Shown here: one piece after another, positions 27,813 to 36,388 of the stretch | Layout: every line of letters starts with the position of its first letter | Position numbering within the stretch: position 1 is the first letter of the stretch | NCBI RefSeq assembly: GCF_009296265.1 | Contig: NZ_WBJS01000001.1 | Coordinates: 558,001-622,000 of the forward strand | Origin: Thioclava sp. JE_KL1 | Lineage (GTDB): Bacteria > Pseudomonadota > Alphaproteobacteria > Rhodobacterales > Rhodobacteraceae | Reading direction: 5' to 3' | Length of the DNA: 64,000 nucleotides | The notes under the pieces: generated by a model | What the model saw: only the letters and a program-made list of their open reading frames with translations | Told to the model about the DNA's origin: nothing | The model's database searches: none | Made by a program: the position numbers and the translations under genes

Positions 27813-29149
27813 GATTGCCAAGAAGCCTTCAGGCCCGTCTGGGGCTTTCGCTCGGGGTCGTTCTGGCGCTGATGTGGATCGCCGCGGCGACCGTCACCGC
27901 GCTGATCGTGCGCAAGGAGATGAGCGAGGTCTTCGACTCCACGCTTCAGGAAACGGCGCAGAGGATCCTGCCCCTCGCGGTGATGGACATCGTGAACCGC
28001 GACGGCAACAACACGACACAGCGTCTTGCAAGGCTGCGCAACCACGAGGAATTCTTCACCTATATCGTGCGGGACGCGGAGGGGCACATTCTTCTTCAGT
28101 CTCACGCGGCCGATCCGTCCGTCTTCCCCGCCTATGACGGCCGGGGGTTCAGCGAGACAGCCACCCACCGGCTCTATAGCGATGCCGCCCTTCAGGACAC
28201 GATCCGGATCACCGTCGCGGAACCGCTCGCGCATCGGGCGAAGGTCGCGCGAGAGGTAGAGCTTGGCCTTGGCCTGCCGCTGCTGATCGTGATCCCGCTC
28301 GCCTTCGCGGCGGTCGTGCTGGCGGTGCGGACCAATCTCGGGCCGCTGCGGCGGTTCCGAACCAGTCTCGAGGCGCGCAACGCCCGCGATCTCACCCCCA
28401 TTCCGACCGACGATCTGCAGACCGAGATTTCTCCGGTCGCCGCCACGCTCAACAATCTTCTGGGGCGGTTGCGCGAAGGGATCGAGGCCGAGCGAAGCTT
28501 CGCCTCCAACGCCGCGCATGAATTGCGCACGCCCCTTGCGGGCGCCATCGCGCAGACACAGCGGTTGAGCGCGGAAACCACCGACCCGGTCGCGAAGACA
28601 CGCGCCGCCGATATCGAGGCGACGCTCAAACGTCTCACGCGGCTCTCGGAACGTCTGCTGCAACTCGCCCGCGCGGAAGGCGGGCCTTTGCGGCTTGAGC
28701 GCAGCTCGGACCTGCGCGTCGCCGCCCGCCTGATCGTCGAAGACCTCGCGCGCGGCTTCGATCCCGGGCGTATCGCTCTGGAGCTGCCGGAGACGCCTGT
28801 CATCTCGGATCTCGACCCCGATGCTTTCGGTATCCTGTGCCGGAACCTGATCGAGAACGCACTGAAGCATGGGGCGCAGGACGAACCGGTTACGGTGCGC
28901 CTGACTGCGGAGGGCGTTTTCACCGTGACGAATGCCGGGCCTGTCATTCCGCAGGAGACGCTCGCGCGGCTGACCGCGCGGTTCGAGCGCGCCGGCAGCA
29001 CGAATGATGGCAGCGGGTTGGGCCTCGCCATCGTCGCCGTCATCGCGGAGCGCATCGGAAGCCCACTCTCGCTGACGTCCCCGCCGCGCGGTCGCGACTC
29101 CGGCCTCGAGGTCAGCCTACAGCTGCCGCTGAGTGCGGCGACGTCGTGA
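27809..29149 (+). CDS. Membrane sensor histidine kinase, partner of the OmpR-type regulator
   Basis: A 446-residue QseC-type kinase. TM1 spans about 11-35 and TM2 about 153-173, enclosing a periplasmic domain of roughly 115 residues. A HAMP-like linker follows. The H-box is FASNAAHELRTPL with His237, the N-box is NLIENALKHG, and the G-box is GSGLGLAIVAVIAERIGS. It begins at the ATG overlapping the regulator stop. Sensing may concern metal or redox state in the periplasm, judging from the divergent PepSY/cytochrome operon; that is inference. Confidence 0.92.
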   Translation: MRLPRSLQARLGLSLGVVLALMWIAAATVTALIVRKEMSEVFDSTLQETAQRILPLAVMDIVNRDGNNTTQRLARLRNHEEFFTYIVRDAEGHILLQSHAADPSVFPAYDGRGFSETATHRLYSDAALQDTIRITVAEPLAHRAKVAREVELGLGLPLLIVIPLAFAAVVLAVRTNLGPLRRFRTSLEARNARDLTPIPTDDLQTEISPVAATLNNLLGRLREGIEAERSFASNAAHELRTPLAGAIAQTQRLSAETTDPVAKTRAADIEATLKRLTRLSERLLQLARAEGGPLRLERSSDLRVAARLIVEDLARGFDPGRIALELPETPVISDLDPDAFGILCRNLIENALKHGAQDEPVTVRLTAEGVFTVTNAGPVIPQETLARLTARFERAGSTNDGSGLGLAIVAVIAERIGSPLSLTSPPRGRDSGLEVSLQLPLSAATS

Positions 29150-29225
29150 CGAGCCACGCGCGGTTCCGAAACCCGTCTTGTTCAGCGTCACTTGCCGGAC
29201 CTCGTTCGGCTGATAGTCTGGAAAA

Positions 29226-30197
29226 ATGACCGACGCGGAAACGATGACTGCGGTGCTTTGCGACCGCTATGGAGCGCCTGACACGCTTTGGCTGGACGAG
29301 GTCCCCATCCCAGCGCCCGCGCCGGGCGAAATCCGGGTGCGCGTGCATGCCGGAACGGTGAACCGGACCGACACGGCCACGTTGCGCGGCCATCCCTTCT
29401 TCGCGCGGGCGATGACGGGGCTCTTGCGGCCGAAGATGCCCACGCTCGGGATGGATTTCGCCGGCGTGGTCGACGCCCTGGGCGATGGCGTGAGCGCATT
29501 CCGGCCCGGGGAGCGGGTCTTCGGCCTGTCGCCCGAGCGGTTCGGCGCCCATGCCCAATATCTCTGCCTGCCCGCCGATGGACCGTTGGCGCGGATCCCG
29601 GGCGATCTCGCCTTCGACGAGGCTGTGGTGGGCGAAGGCGCCTGGTATGCCGACGCGACCACCAGCCTGCTGTCCGAGGGCGCCCGCTGCCTGATCTACG
29701 GTGCCTCCGGCGCCATCGGCTCGGCGGCGGTTCAGCTTGCCAAGGTGCGCGGGGCGCATGTCACGGCGGTCGTCGGAACCCGTCACCTCGAATTGGCCCA
29801 GAGCCTGGGGGCCGACCGGGTGATAAATTACGAGACCGAGGATTTCACCGCGATCGGCGAGCGCTTCGACCTTGTCATGGACGCGGTGGGCAAGATTTCG
29901 TGGCGCGCTTGCCGCCCGCTGCTGACGCCCGACGGCATCTTCACGGCGACCGATCTGGGCCCCGGCTGGTCGCACCTTTTCCTCTCCGGCTGGTGCGCGC
30001 TTACCGGCAGCAAGCGCGTGCGGCTCCCCTTTCCCGAGAATGCCCCAGGCTTCGTGCGACACCTCGCCGGGCTGATGGCCGAGGGGCGGTTCCGGGGCGT
30101 CTTCGACCGGCGCTATCGGCTGAACGAGATCGTCGAGGCCTTCCGCTATGTCGAGACCGGGCAGAAGACCGGGATCGTGAGGATCGACATCCCCTAG
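29226..30197 (+). CDS. MDR-family NAD(P)-dependent oxidoreductase (quinone reductase-like)
   Basis: A 323-residue medium-chain reductase lacking the catalytic zinc Cys/His set. The N-terminal GroES-like fold contains GTVNRTDTATLRGHPFF and GMDFAGVV. The nucleotide-binding Rossmann part has YGASGAIGSAAVQLAK. It is convergent with a related gene (30200-31156) 2 nt away. The start is 29226 or ATG 29244. The substrate is probably an enone or quinone, as in other zinc-free MDR enzymes; the real role is unknown. Confidence 0.87.
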   Translation: MTDAETMTAVLCDRYGAPDTLWLDEVPIPAPAPGEIRVRVHAGTVNRTDTATLRGHPFFARAMTGLLRPKMPTLGMDFAGVVDALGDGVSAFRPGERVFGLSPERFGAHAQYLCLPADGPLARIPGDLAFDEAVVGEGAWYADATTSLLSEGARCLIYGASGAIGSAAVQLAKVRGAHVTAVVGTRHLELAQSLGADRVINYETEDFTAIGERFDLVMDAVGKISWRACRPLLTPDGIFTATDLGPGWSHLFLSGWCALTGSKRVRLPFPENAPGFVRHLAGLMAEGRFRGVFDRRYRLNEIVEAFRYVETGQKTGIVRIDIP

Positions 30198-30199
30198 GA

Positions 30200-31156
30200 T
30201 CAGGACGGGCGGATCACGATCTTGCCCCTGACCTCGCCATGACCGGTGCGCGCCAGTGCCTCCGGCAGCTCGGCCAGCGGCAGCTCCGCCTCCAGATGCG
30301 GCGCGATCCGCCCCGCCTGTGCCAGCGCCGCCACGCGCGCGGTCAGTTCGCGCCCCGAGGGCACCATCAGCATTCCGATCGACTTGTGCCGCCCGCGGTA
30401 GATCGCCCCACCGAGCAGGAGCGACAAGAGCACGCGCACCTCGCCGCCGACCGCTCGGTAGATACCGCCCGGCGCGAGCGCCTTCGCGATACGGCGTGGC
30501 CCGCGCGTCGCCACCATGTCGAGGATGCGATCCCAAGTAGCCCCGGTCTCGGTGAAGTCCTGTGCGCGATAGTCGATCACCTCGTCGGCACCGAGCGCGC
30601 GCAGCCAGTCGACCTTGCCGCCATTGTCGACCGCACACACGAAAGCCCCCGCCTGCTTCGCCAGTTGCAGCGCCATCGTGCCCGAACCGCCCCCGGCCCC
30701 GTTGATCAGCAGCCTGTCCCCTGCCGTGACATTTTCGGTTCCGGCGACGGCGATGCCGCCCGCCTGCGGCAGACAGGCTGCGACCGCGTCGGACAGGCTC
30801 TCGGGCACCTTCACCATCAGTTCAGAGGGCACGCAGACATATTCGGCGAAGCCGCCGCGGGTCATGACGACGTCCCCCATGACCCGGTCGCCGATCGCGA
30901 AGCCGGGCGTGTCGGGACCGAGCTTGTCGACGATCCCCACGACATCCGAGCCCAGCACCGGTTGCTTCGGTCGCCAGTACCCGCCGACCATTCGCGCGTA
31001 GAACGGCGCACCCGTGAGATATTCCCAATCCGACAGGTTCACCGCGCAGGCGCTTACCCGGAGCCGAAGCTGGCCCTTGCCCGGCTCGGGCACCGGCAGG
31101 TCCGCAAGCCGCAGCTGCTCGGCCCCGCCGTAGCGGTGATAGGTCATGGCCTTCAT
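30200..31156 (-). CDS. MDR-family NADP-dependent oxidoreductase (second copy type)
   Basis: A 318-residue zinc-free MDR protein opening MKAMTYHRYGGAEQLRLADL. GSDVVGIVDKLG closes the GroES-like domain and INGAGGGSGTMALQLAK is the NADPH loop. The same lay-out as the convergent 29226-30197 product suggests they are diverged paralogues. Its ATG overlaps the stop of the small membrane-protein gene by ATGA, so the two form an operon. Confidence 0.87.
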   Translation of the reverse strand: MKAMTYHRYGGAEQLRLADLPVPEPGKGQLRLRVSACAVNLSDWEYLTGAPFYARMVGGYWRPKQPVLGSDVVGIVDKLGPDTPGFAIGDRVMGDVVMTRGGFAEYVCVPSELMVKVPESLSDAVAACLPQAGGIAVAGTENVTAGDRLLINGAGGGSGTMALQLAKQAGAFVCAVDNGGKVDWLRALGADEVIDYRAQDFTETGATWDRILDMVATRGPRRIAKALAPGGIYRAVGGEVRVLLSLLLGGAIYRGRHKSIGMLMVPSGRELTARVAALAQAGRIAPHLEAELPLAELPEALARTGHGEVRGKIVIRPS

Positions 31157-31341
31157 TTGCCGGGCCCGGGGGGATCGGTGAACACACGGACCAGCATCGT
31201 ACCGACGATCCAGACCCCCAAGGTCCAGACGATGGTGGCGCCGGGGCTCAGGTAGCCACCGACAAATCCGGCAATCGCGATCACCACGCCGATTGCGCCG
31301 ACCAGTCCGACCAGTTCTTTTCTCTTTTGTCGCAAGCCCAT
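31153..31341 (-). CDS. Small two-helix membrane protein, hypothetical
   Basis: A 62-residue protein with two hydrophobic segments (LVGLVGAIGVVIAIAGFVGG and TIVWTLGVWIVGTMLVRVF) and a basic N-terminus MGLRQKRKE, so the N-terminus is probably cytoplasmic. GGGAGAG lies 6 nt before ATG 31341. I do not recognise a family. It is coupled to the downstream MDR reductase by a 4-nt overlap. Confidence 0.72.
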   Translation of the reverse strand: MGLRQKRKELVGLVGAIGVVIAIAGFVGGYLSPGATIVWTLGVWIVGTMLVRVFTDPPGPGK

Positions 31342-31440
31342 CGGTCTCTCCCCCTCTTCATGCAAATCCTAGTCGATTCGCGCGCGACGCCCAAAGATCA
31401 CGGCACGCAAGCCGAACGGCCCGACAAGCCCGACCGACAA

Positions 31441-31616
31441 TCAGCCGAGCCAGTCGCCGAAGCGTCCATAGGGCGCCCTGACCCCTTTCATGGGCACGTC
31501 GACCGTGATGTTGCCGGCCCGCCCCCCTCGACCGGCATCACCGCGGCGATAACGCGGACAGCGGGCGTCTCCGGCGCGGTCATAAGCCAGCTGTCATAAG
31601 GGATTGTAGTTTGCAT
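31441..31616 (-). pseudogene. Frameshifted small gene next to the yjhX-like gene
   Basis: A GGAGGAG ribosome site 7 nt before ATG 31616 starts a frame beginning MQTTIPYDSWLMTAPETPAV. Within a run of six G (minus strand, about 31528-31533) the frame breaks. One extra G would restore a 58-residue product continuing NITVDVPMKGVRAPYGRFGD and ending in a stop at 31441. As written it stops after about 41 residues. It lies 20 nt downstream of the yjhX-like gene on the same strand. It could be a true pseudogene, a sequencing slip in the homopolymer, or slippage-regulated. I do not recognise the family. Confidence 0.55.
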
Positions 31617-31636
31617 GATCATGCTCCTCCGGTTTG

Positions 31637-31894
31637 TCATCGTTGATTGAGCTGCGCGCGCACGGCTTTGATGCCTTGCCGCGATACGCGATAAGGCTGG
31701 CCGTTCTGCGAGCGGATGAAGCGCCGTTTTCTCAGGCGCAGAAAGACGTCGAGCGTGCAGTCCGAAAGGACGTAACCGTCGCGCGTGTAACAGGTGATGG
31801 CGCGTATCTTGCCGCCCTCGCCTCTTTCATGGTGGATTGCTCCGCCAAGGGCGAGTTCATGCAAAACACGCTGTTCGTGCTTTGAGATATTCAA
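31637..31894 (-). CDS. YjhX / TopAI-family (UPF0386) protein, toxin-like
   Basis: Starting at TTG 31894 gives exactly 85 residues, the length of E. coli YjhX, beginning (M)NISKHEQRVLHELALGG and containing TCYTRDGYVLSDCTLDVF and PYRVSRQGIKAVRAQLN. E. coli YjhX is a toxin that inhibits topoisomerase I and is countered by the acetyltransferase YjhQ. No YjhQ-like gene is adjacent; only the frameshifted small gene follows. A GTG start at 31936 would add 14 residues but departs from the family opening. No strong ribosome site is visible, suggesting low translation. Confidence 0.82.
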   Translation of the reverse strand: MNISKHEQRVLHELALGGAIHHERGEGGKIRAITCYTRDGYVLSDCTLDVFLRLRKRRFIRSQNGQPYRVSRQGIKAVRAQLNQR

Positions 31895-31932
31895 GGGATT
31901 GGTCTCGATTTTATGAGAGTGCAGAAACAGAG

Positions 31933-31956
31933 ACACTCAGCGTTGCGCGTGAGTGT
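31933..31956. promoter_or_regulatory. Inverted repeat upstream of the yjhX-like gene
   Basis: Arms ACACTCA and TGAGTGT separated by 10 nt, about 40 nt upstream of the proposed TTG start. It could be an autoregulatory operator, as toxin-type operons often have. A second inverted repeat (GTTCCCG at 31972-31978, CGGGAAC at 31990-31996) lies just beyond. Confidence 0.4.
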
Positions 31957-32275
31957 TCTTTTGGTTCTGGCGTTCCCGCATCACTTGATCGGGAACGGGC
32001 TTATGCCCGGGGCTCTTGCATAAAATCTCCATCGCATGAGGTCTCTGCCTCATACCTGTTGGACAGTTAGGCACGGACGCAGAGCACAACAAGTCCCCTG
32101 CGACATATCTGCGCGATCAAAGCAGTGGCGTTGCAGAAATGCGGGCGTTCATGTCCCTTTGCAGAAGCTCTGGCGCCGAGCGTTCTGATAAAGAGCCGCA
32201 ACGAGAGCGCCAGTTGCATTGTCCTCAGCGACTATCTACGCCATCAGATACACCAGCCCAGATTGGACAGCGGTA
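31957..32275. other. Intergenic region between yjhX-like and mtfA-like genes
   Basis: About 320 nt, divergent promoters for both neighbours. It holds the GTTCCCG/CGGGAAC inverted repeat; otherwise I see no gene, RNA or terminator. Confidence 0.4.
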
Positions 32276-33085
32276 ATGCCGATATTCCTGATCCTCATGG
32301 TCATTGTCGCGGGCGCCGTTGGAGCGTTCTTCTGGCTCAAGCGGCACAAGCGAGCGCAACTGCTGACGACCGCGCTGCCGGAGCGTAAGCGTCGCATCGT
32401 GAAGCAGCAGGTTCCGCTGATCCGAAGACTGCCGGGCGACCTGCAAGCCCGGCTCGACGGCAAGATCAGCCTGTTTCTGGATCAGGTCGAATTCCTCGGC
32501 TGCAATGGCTTGGAAGTGACCGAGGAAATGCGGCTCTCCATCGCCGCCCAAGCCTGTCTTCTCGTCGTGAATTCGGACAGCTGGTACGATCACCTTCGCA
32601 CCATCCTGATCTATCCCGGGGCCTTCAAGTCCAGACAAGCTCAGCGCAGCGGCTATGTCCTGACTGAACGTGAGACCATCCGGACCGGGGAGAGCTGGGC
32701 GCGCGGTCCGGTCGTTCTGTCTTGGAAACACACCCGGTGGGGCGCCTCCAACGATCATGACGGCCACAACGTCGTCCTGCATGAGTTCGCCCACCAGCTC
32801 GACGATCTTTCAGGTCACACGGACGGCATTCCGGTGCTGGGCAAAGAGCAGAGCTTCGCGGGCTGGGCAATGCCATTCGCCGAGGCCTACGAGCGCCATG
32901 TTCAGCACGTCAGACACGGGCGGCGCACCGTGATAGACGCCTACGGCGCCGAGGGGCCGGAAGAGTTCTTCGCGGTCCTTGTGGAGGCCTTCTTCGAGCG
33001 ACCGGCAGAGCTGAAACACGCCGAACCTGCGGTCTATGAACAGCTGTCGATACTCTTCCAGCTTGAGCCATCGACATGGGGCTGA
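32276..33085 (+). CDS. mtfA: MtfA-like zinc-dependent peptidase (M90 family)
   Basis: A 269-residue protein. An N-terminal membrane helix (MPIFLILMVIVAGAVGAFFW) precedes a soluble domain with the metallopeptidase motif HEFAHQLD at 169-176 and a downstream Glu pair in GPEEFFAV (230-231), the probable third zinc ligand. E. coli MtfA (265 residues) binds the Mlc repressor and thereby affects the glucose PTS. ATG 32276 is chosen because it opens the family-like helix; the longer frame from 32219 adds an unlikely extension. Confidence 0.87.
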   Translation: MPIFLILMVIVAGAVGAFFWLKRHKRAQLLTTALPERKRRIVKQQVPLIRRLPGDLQARLDGKISLFLDQVEFLGCNGLEVTEEMRLSIAAQACLLVVNSDSWYDHLRTILIYPGAFKSRQAQRSGYVLTERETIRTGESWARGPVVLSWKHTRWGASNDHDGHNVVLHEFAHQLDDLSGHTDGIPVLGKEQSFAGWAMPFAEAYERHVQHVRHGRRTVIDAYGAEGPEEFFAVLVEAFFERPAELKHAEPAVYEQLSILFQLEPSTWG

Positions 33086-33213
33086 TGGGCCAGGGCGCAT
33101 GTTCGTTTCCGTCACCTTCCGGCCTGCACTAGTATCAGCATCCCCGGATCATCGAGCTCTCATCGAGCCTCTCAAGACAGCGCGGCATGCTCTCCAGAAC
33201 GAGGCCGCCGCCA

Positions 33214-34740
33214 TCACAGCCCAGCGAAGGCATCCGTGTGAATCCATCTGCGACGGACGCCACATTTGCGCAGCATCTTCAGAAACCCGGAGACCATGGT
33301 GCTCGCGCCGGAAACATAGACGCGCCGTTCGTCCAGATCGGGAACGCATTCGCGCAAGTTCGTCTCGTCCATCCGGCCCTGCACCAGCGTCACATCGTCA
33401 TATATGGCGGAGCCGGGTTCTCCGGACACCGCGTAGACCACCTTCATCCCCAATTCGTTGCGCGCGCGTGTCAGAAGCTCTCGATAGGCGATCTCGTCGG
33501 CTGACCTGTTCGCATAGACCAGAACGATATCGCGTTTCTCACCGCGTTCGAGGAGGTCGGCGATCATGCTGCGAAACGGGGTAATTCCGATCCCGCCCGC
33601 GATGAACAGAAGCTTCTTCTCGCGCTGCCGCGGCAGGACGAATGTGCCCGCGATCTGCGAGCCGTAAATCGTGTCGCCTTCCTGCATCCGCAAAAGCCCC
33701 CGCTTGAACGCGCTGCCCTGAGGGCTGAACTTGACGCCAACCCGCACGGCCGAGGCCCCGGGCGCGGAGGCGATGGTGAAGGGCCTGCGGTTGCCGCGCT
33801 TGTCAGACCCCGACAGCCCCAGCGTCCAGTCGAGATACTGCCCGGCTCGGAATTTCAGCGCGCGGTCCGACTGGAAGACGAATTCGTAGCAATTCGCGGC
33901 GATCTCCTCGACACCGATCAGCTTCATCTTGAACCGACCTTTGGGGCTGGCGGCCCAGGCGTAGATATTCGCCACGAGGAAGGCCATTTCGGGGGAGAAG
34001 TACATCGTCCCGATATGGATATTCGAGGAAGACAGCACCCCGACAATGACGGCGTAGACATGCCGCGACCAGCGACCATGCGCAGCCGTCAGCGGCTCTG
34101 TCAGCATCGCGAAACCTGCGAAGAACAGCGGCGAGTAGAGGAGCGTCTGTTGCAGCGCCATTCCCATCATGTCCGGCGGCGTCGTCACCAGAACGGCGGC
34201 GAGGTTGGACAGGATGTAGACCGCGATCATGCCGAGGCGCTCGATCTTATAGGCGACGAGCAGCCCGCCGAGGATCACCACAGGCAACAGCTGAGGCGTG
34301 CCTCCGACCCACCACAAGGCCGGGGTGTTGAGCCCTACTCCCGCGACGACCGCGCCGATCGCCACCGGATTGAAGATGTGCTTATGCCCGAGCGTCAGGA
34401 TGAATTTCGACGCGATCGCGACGACCGATGCGAGCACGATCGCGGCCAGTGTCATCGGATCGGCGAAATCCGCCGGCGGCATGATGAGCGCGAGGATCAG
34501 GGCCGTGATATAGACGGATTCCGCATTCGTCGGCAGCTTCAGAAAAAAGCTGAAAAGCCGGTTTGTCACCCAGGCGCTCGCGACAGAGAGCACGAGCGAC
34601 ACGACAAGCCCGACAGGGTCGAGGAAGGCCGCTCCCATCATGCCGACCGCAATCCCGCCCAGAAACAGGATCCCGAGGTAATAGACCATCAATCGATACA
34701 TCGTGACGCCATTCAACGAACGCCTGATCAGTTTCATCAT
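33214..34740 (-). CDS. NqrB/RnfD-like membrane domain fused to an FNR-type flavin reductase (module 2)
   Basis: A 508-residue fusion. About residues 1-265 are an RnfD/NqrB-type membrane domain with roughly eight helices and the GHKHIFNPVAIGAVVAG segment. About 270-508 is a ferredoxin-NADP reductase-like domain with RAGQYLDWTL, RRPFTIASAP (flavin) and FIAGGIGITPFRSM (NAD(P)H). It should move electrons from NAD(P)H to a flavin on the outer face of the membrane. Its ATG overlaps the apbE stop by 4 nt; the FMN-binding protein gene is two genes upstream in the same operon. Confidence 0.85.
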   Translation of the reverse strand: MMKLIRRSLNGVTMYRLMVYYLGILFLGGIAVGMMGAAFLDPVGLVVSLVLSVASAWVTNRLFSFFLKLPTNAESVYITALILALIMPPADFADPMTLAAIVLASVVAIASKFILTLGHKHIFNPVAIGAVVAGVGLNTPALWWVGGTPQLLPVVILGGLLVAYKIERLGMIAVYILSNLAAVLVTTPPDMMGMALQQTLLYSPLFFAGFAMLTEPLTAAHGRWSRHVYAVIVGVLSSSNIHIGTMYFSPEMAFLVANIYAWAASPKGRFKMKLIGVEEIAANCYEFVFQSDRALKFRAGQYLDWTLGLSGSDKRGNRRPFTIASAPGASAVRVGVKFSPQGSAFKRGLLRMQEGDTIYGSQIAGTFVLPRQREKKLLFIAGGIGITPFRSMIADLLERGEKRDIVLVYANRSADEIAYRELLTRARNELGMKVVYAVSGEPGSAIYDDVTLVQGRMDETNLRECVPDLDERRVYVSGASTMVSGFLKMLRKCGVRRRWIHTDAFAGL

Positions 34741-35483
34741 GAGAAGACAAACTCCTTGAAACCGGTCGTTTGCACGGCCGTTCCATCCTGGTGGATTTGG
34801 TAGGCTTCGACGCCATCGAGGGCTTCGATGTAGTAGATGCCCTGCTCGCCCATCGCGAAGGCCGCCGTGGCGTGTAGGTCCGCGACGAGAACGTCATGCC
34901 CGATCACGGTTATGCTGACGGGGCCTTCGATGCGGGCGGCTCGGTCATGCGGGTCATAGATATGATCGCCACGGATGTAGTTGCCCGACGTCGCCACGCC
35001 CTGCCCTCTCGGCGCGATCGCCTTGACGATCTGGCGCGGATCGAAGGGATTGCGAATGCCGATCGACCACTCCCGGTCGCGCGCATCGCGCCCGCCGACT
35101 TGAATGTCTCCGCCCGCATCGATGCAGAAATTCCCGAACCCGTCCCTCTCGAGCAGTCGGGCCGCACCGAGGATCGCCCATCCTTTCACGACACCGGAGG
35201 GATCGATGGTTCCATCCTCGCGCCTGATGTCGAAATACCCGTCCGTGATCTCTTGCATGTCATGCGCGATCTTCAGGACGTCGCGCATCTGGGAACTGAG
35301 TGCGGGCGCATCGATCTCGCCCGAATTGAAGCGCGATACTTCGCTGTCAGGGCGGAAGGGGCTGAAGCGTTTATCGGCGTCATTGAAGACGTCGAACACC
35401 CTTTCGTGAATGTCTGCGCCCTCGGAATTCGGGATGTCGAGCGTGATCGGCATTCCCATGATGATCCGCGTCTCGACGGTCAT
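34737..35483 (-). CDS. apbE: ApbE-family FAD:protein FMN transferase (module 2)
   Basis: A 248-residue, compact ApbE protein. It has MGMPITLDI near the N-terminus, DPSGVVKGWAILGAARLL, NFCIDAGGDIQVGGRD, GVATSGNYIRGDHIYDP and VADLHATAAFAMGEQG with the metal-ligand acidic residue. No signal peptide is visible. It lies 7 nt after the FMN-binding protein gene, its evident substrate, and overlaps the NqrB-FNR gene by 4 nt. Confidence 0.9.
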   Translation of the reverse strand: MTVETRIIMGMPITLDIPNSEGADIHERVFDVFNDADKRFSPFRPDSEVSRFNSGEIDAPALSSQMRDVLKIAHDMQEITDGYFDIRREDGTIDPSGVVKGWAILGAARLLERDGFGNFCIDAGGDIQVGGRDARDREWSIGIRNPFDPRQIVKAIAPRGQGVATSGNYIRGDHIYDPHDRAARIEGPVSITVIGHDVLVADLHATAAFAMGEQGIYYIEALDGVEAYQIHQDGTAVQTTGFKEFVFS

Positions 35484-35490
35484 GGCCGGA

Positions 35491-35901
35491 CTATTTCAGC
35501 GATTTCAGCAGCGCATCATTTGCCGAATTCAGGAACGCCTGGCTGGTGAGCGTTGCGCCGGAAATGTAGGAGACGTTGGTATTCTGCGCCATGACGATTT
35601 CGCGTTCGAGCATCGGCAGGGCCTTGCTGTTGATATAGCGGCTCGTCCTGCGATCCGTCGGCGATCTCAGGATGTCGATGGAGGCGATTTTCCCATTTTT
35701 CACATGGGCTTGCACCTGCACATAGCCGTAATACTGGCGGACCGGAGACCCGGTCCAAGTGCCATCCTGGAATTGAGCGTTCGCGGGGATTTGGCGAGGC
35801 TGCGAAAAGCTCGAGAAAAAGCCTGCCGATGCCGCGGTCGAACTGAGCAGCACAGCGAGAACGGTGCCTGAAAGTGCGCTTGTAAACTTCCTGCTCGTCA
35901 T
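35491..35901 (-). CDS. Periplasmic FMN-binding-domain protein (flavinylation target)
   Basis: A 136-residue secreted protein. The signal peptide ends near ASA (residues 24-26) and the FMN_bind domain contains YYGYVQVQAHVKNGKIASI. The site SGATLTS at 114-120 has Thr117 as the residue that ApbE would link to FMN. The usual Asp three residues before the motif is Ser111 here. GGAGG precedes ATG 35901. It is the first gene of module 2 and likely the terminal electron carrier for the NqrB-FNR fusion. Confidence 0.9.
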   Translation of the reverse strand: MTSRKFTSALSGTVLAVLLSSTAASAGFFSSFSQPRQIPANAQFQDGTWTGSPVRQYYGYVQVQAHVKNGKIASIDILRSPTDRRTSRYINSKALPMLEREIVMAQNTNVSYISGATLTSQAFLNSANDALLKSLK

Positions 35902-36388
35902 TGGGGACCTCCTGATATTCCTTGCGGGCTCCCGGCCCGGTGACTTCGATTTGACGGTCGCTCGCCTGCCCCCAGACCACTTATAAAGATACGTGTTCCG
36001 CATCGACATTGAAGTCGCGCCCGTTCCCCTTTGCGTGAAGCAATTGCGAGCGAAGGGAGCGGCCCTGTCGAGAACGCAGTCGCGCCCGACCCCATTTCCG
36101 GTTGAGGTATCGCGTTCCCTTCGCGGATCTTTCACCCTGCCAGCACTTGTGCGCCGTCAGCCTCACCGCCGCCGGAACAGCAACCTGAGGGAGAACGCAG
36201 ACTCTGCGAGGATCGTCAGCCCATATGCCGGGGCGAAAGCCGACGAGAGGTCGGGCACGGAAGCTATTGGCAACGCGCGGACGGTTCGTTCGCTGCCCGG
36301 CCCAGACCGAGATGAGAACGATAGCCGCGCCGGGCTCGAGACGGGCGACGCGCCCCGACCGTATTGCGCCCGGCCTTCAAACGACCAG
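35902..36388. other. Gene-free stretch between module 2 and the AHL-binding gene
   Basis: About 490 nt with scattered frames of poor codon character on both strands. I see no ribosome site, hairpin or RNA signature beyond the promoter of the FMN-binding gene near 35960. The missing HTH part of the LuxR-type protein is not encoded here in any frame I can read. Confidence 0.4.
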
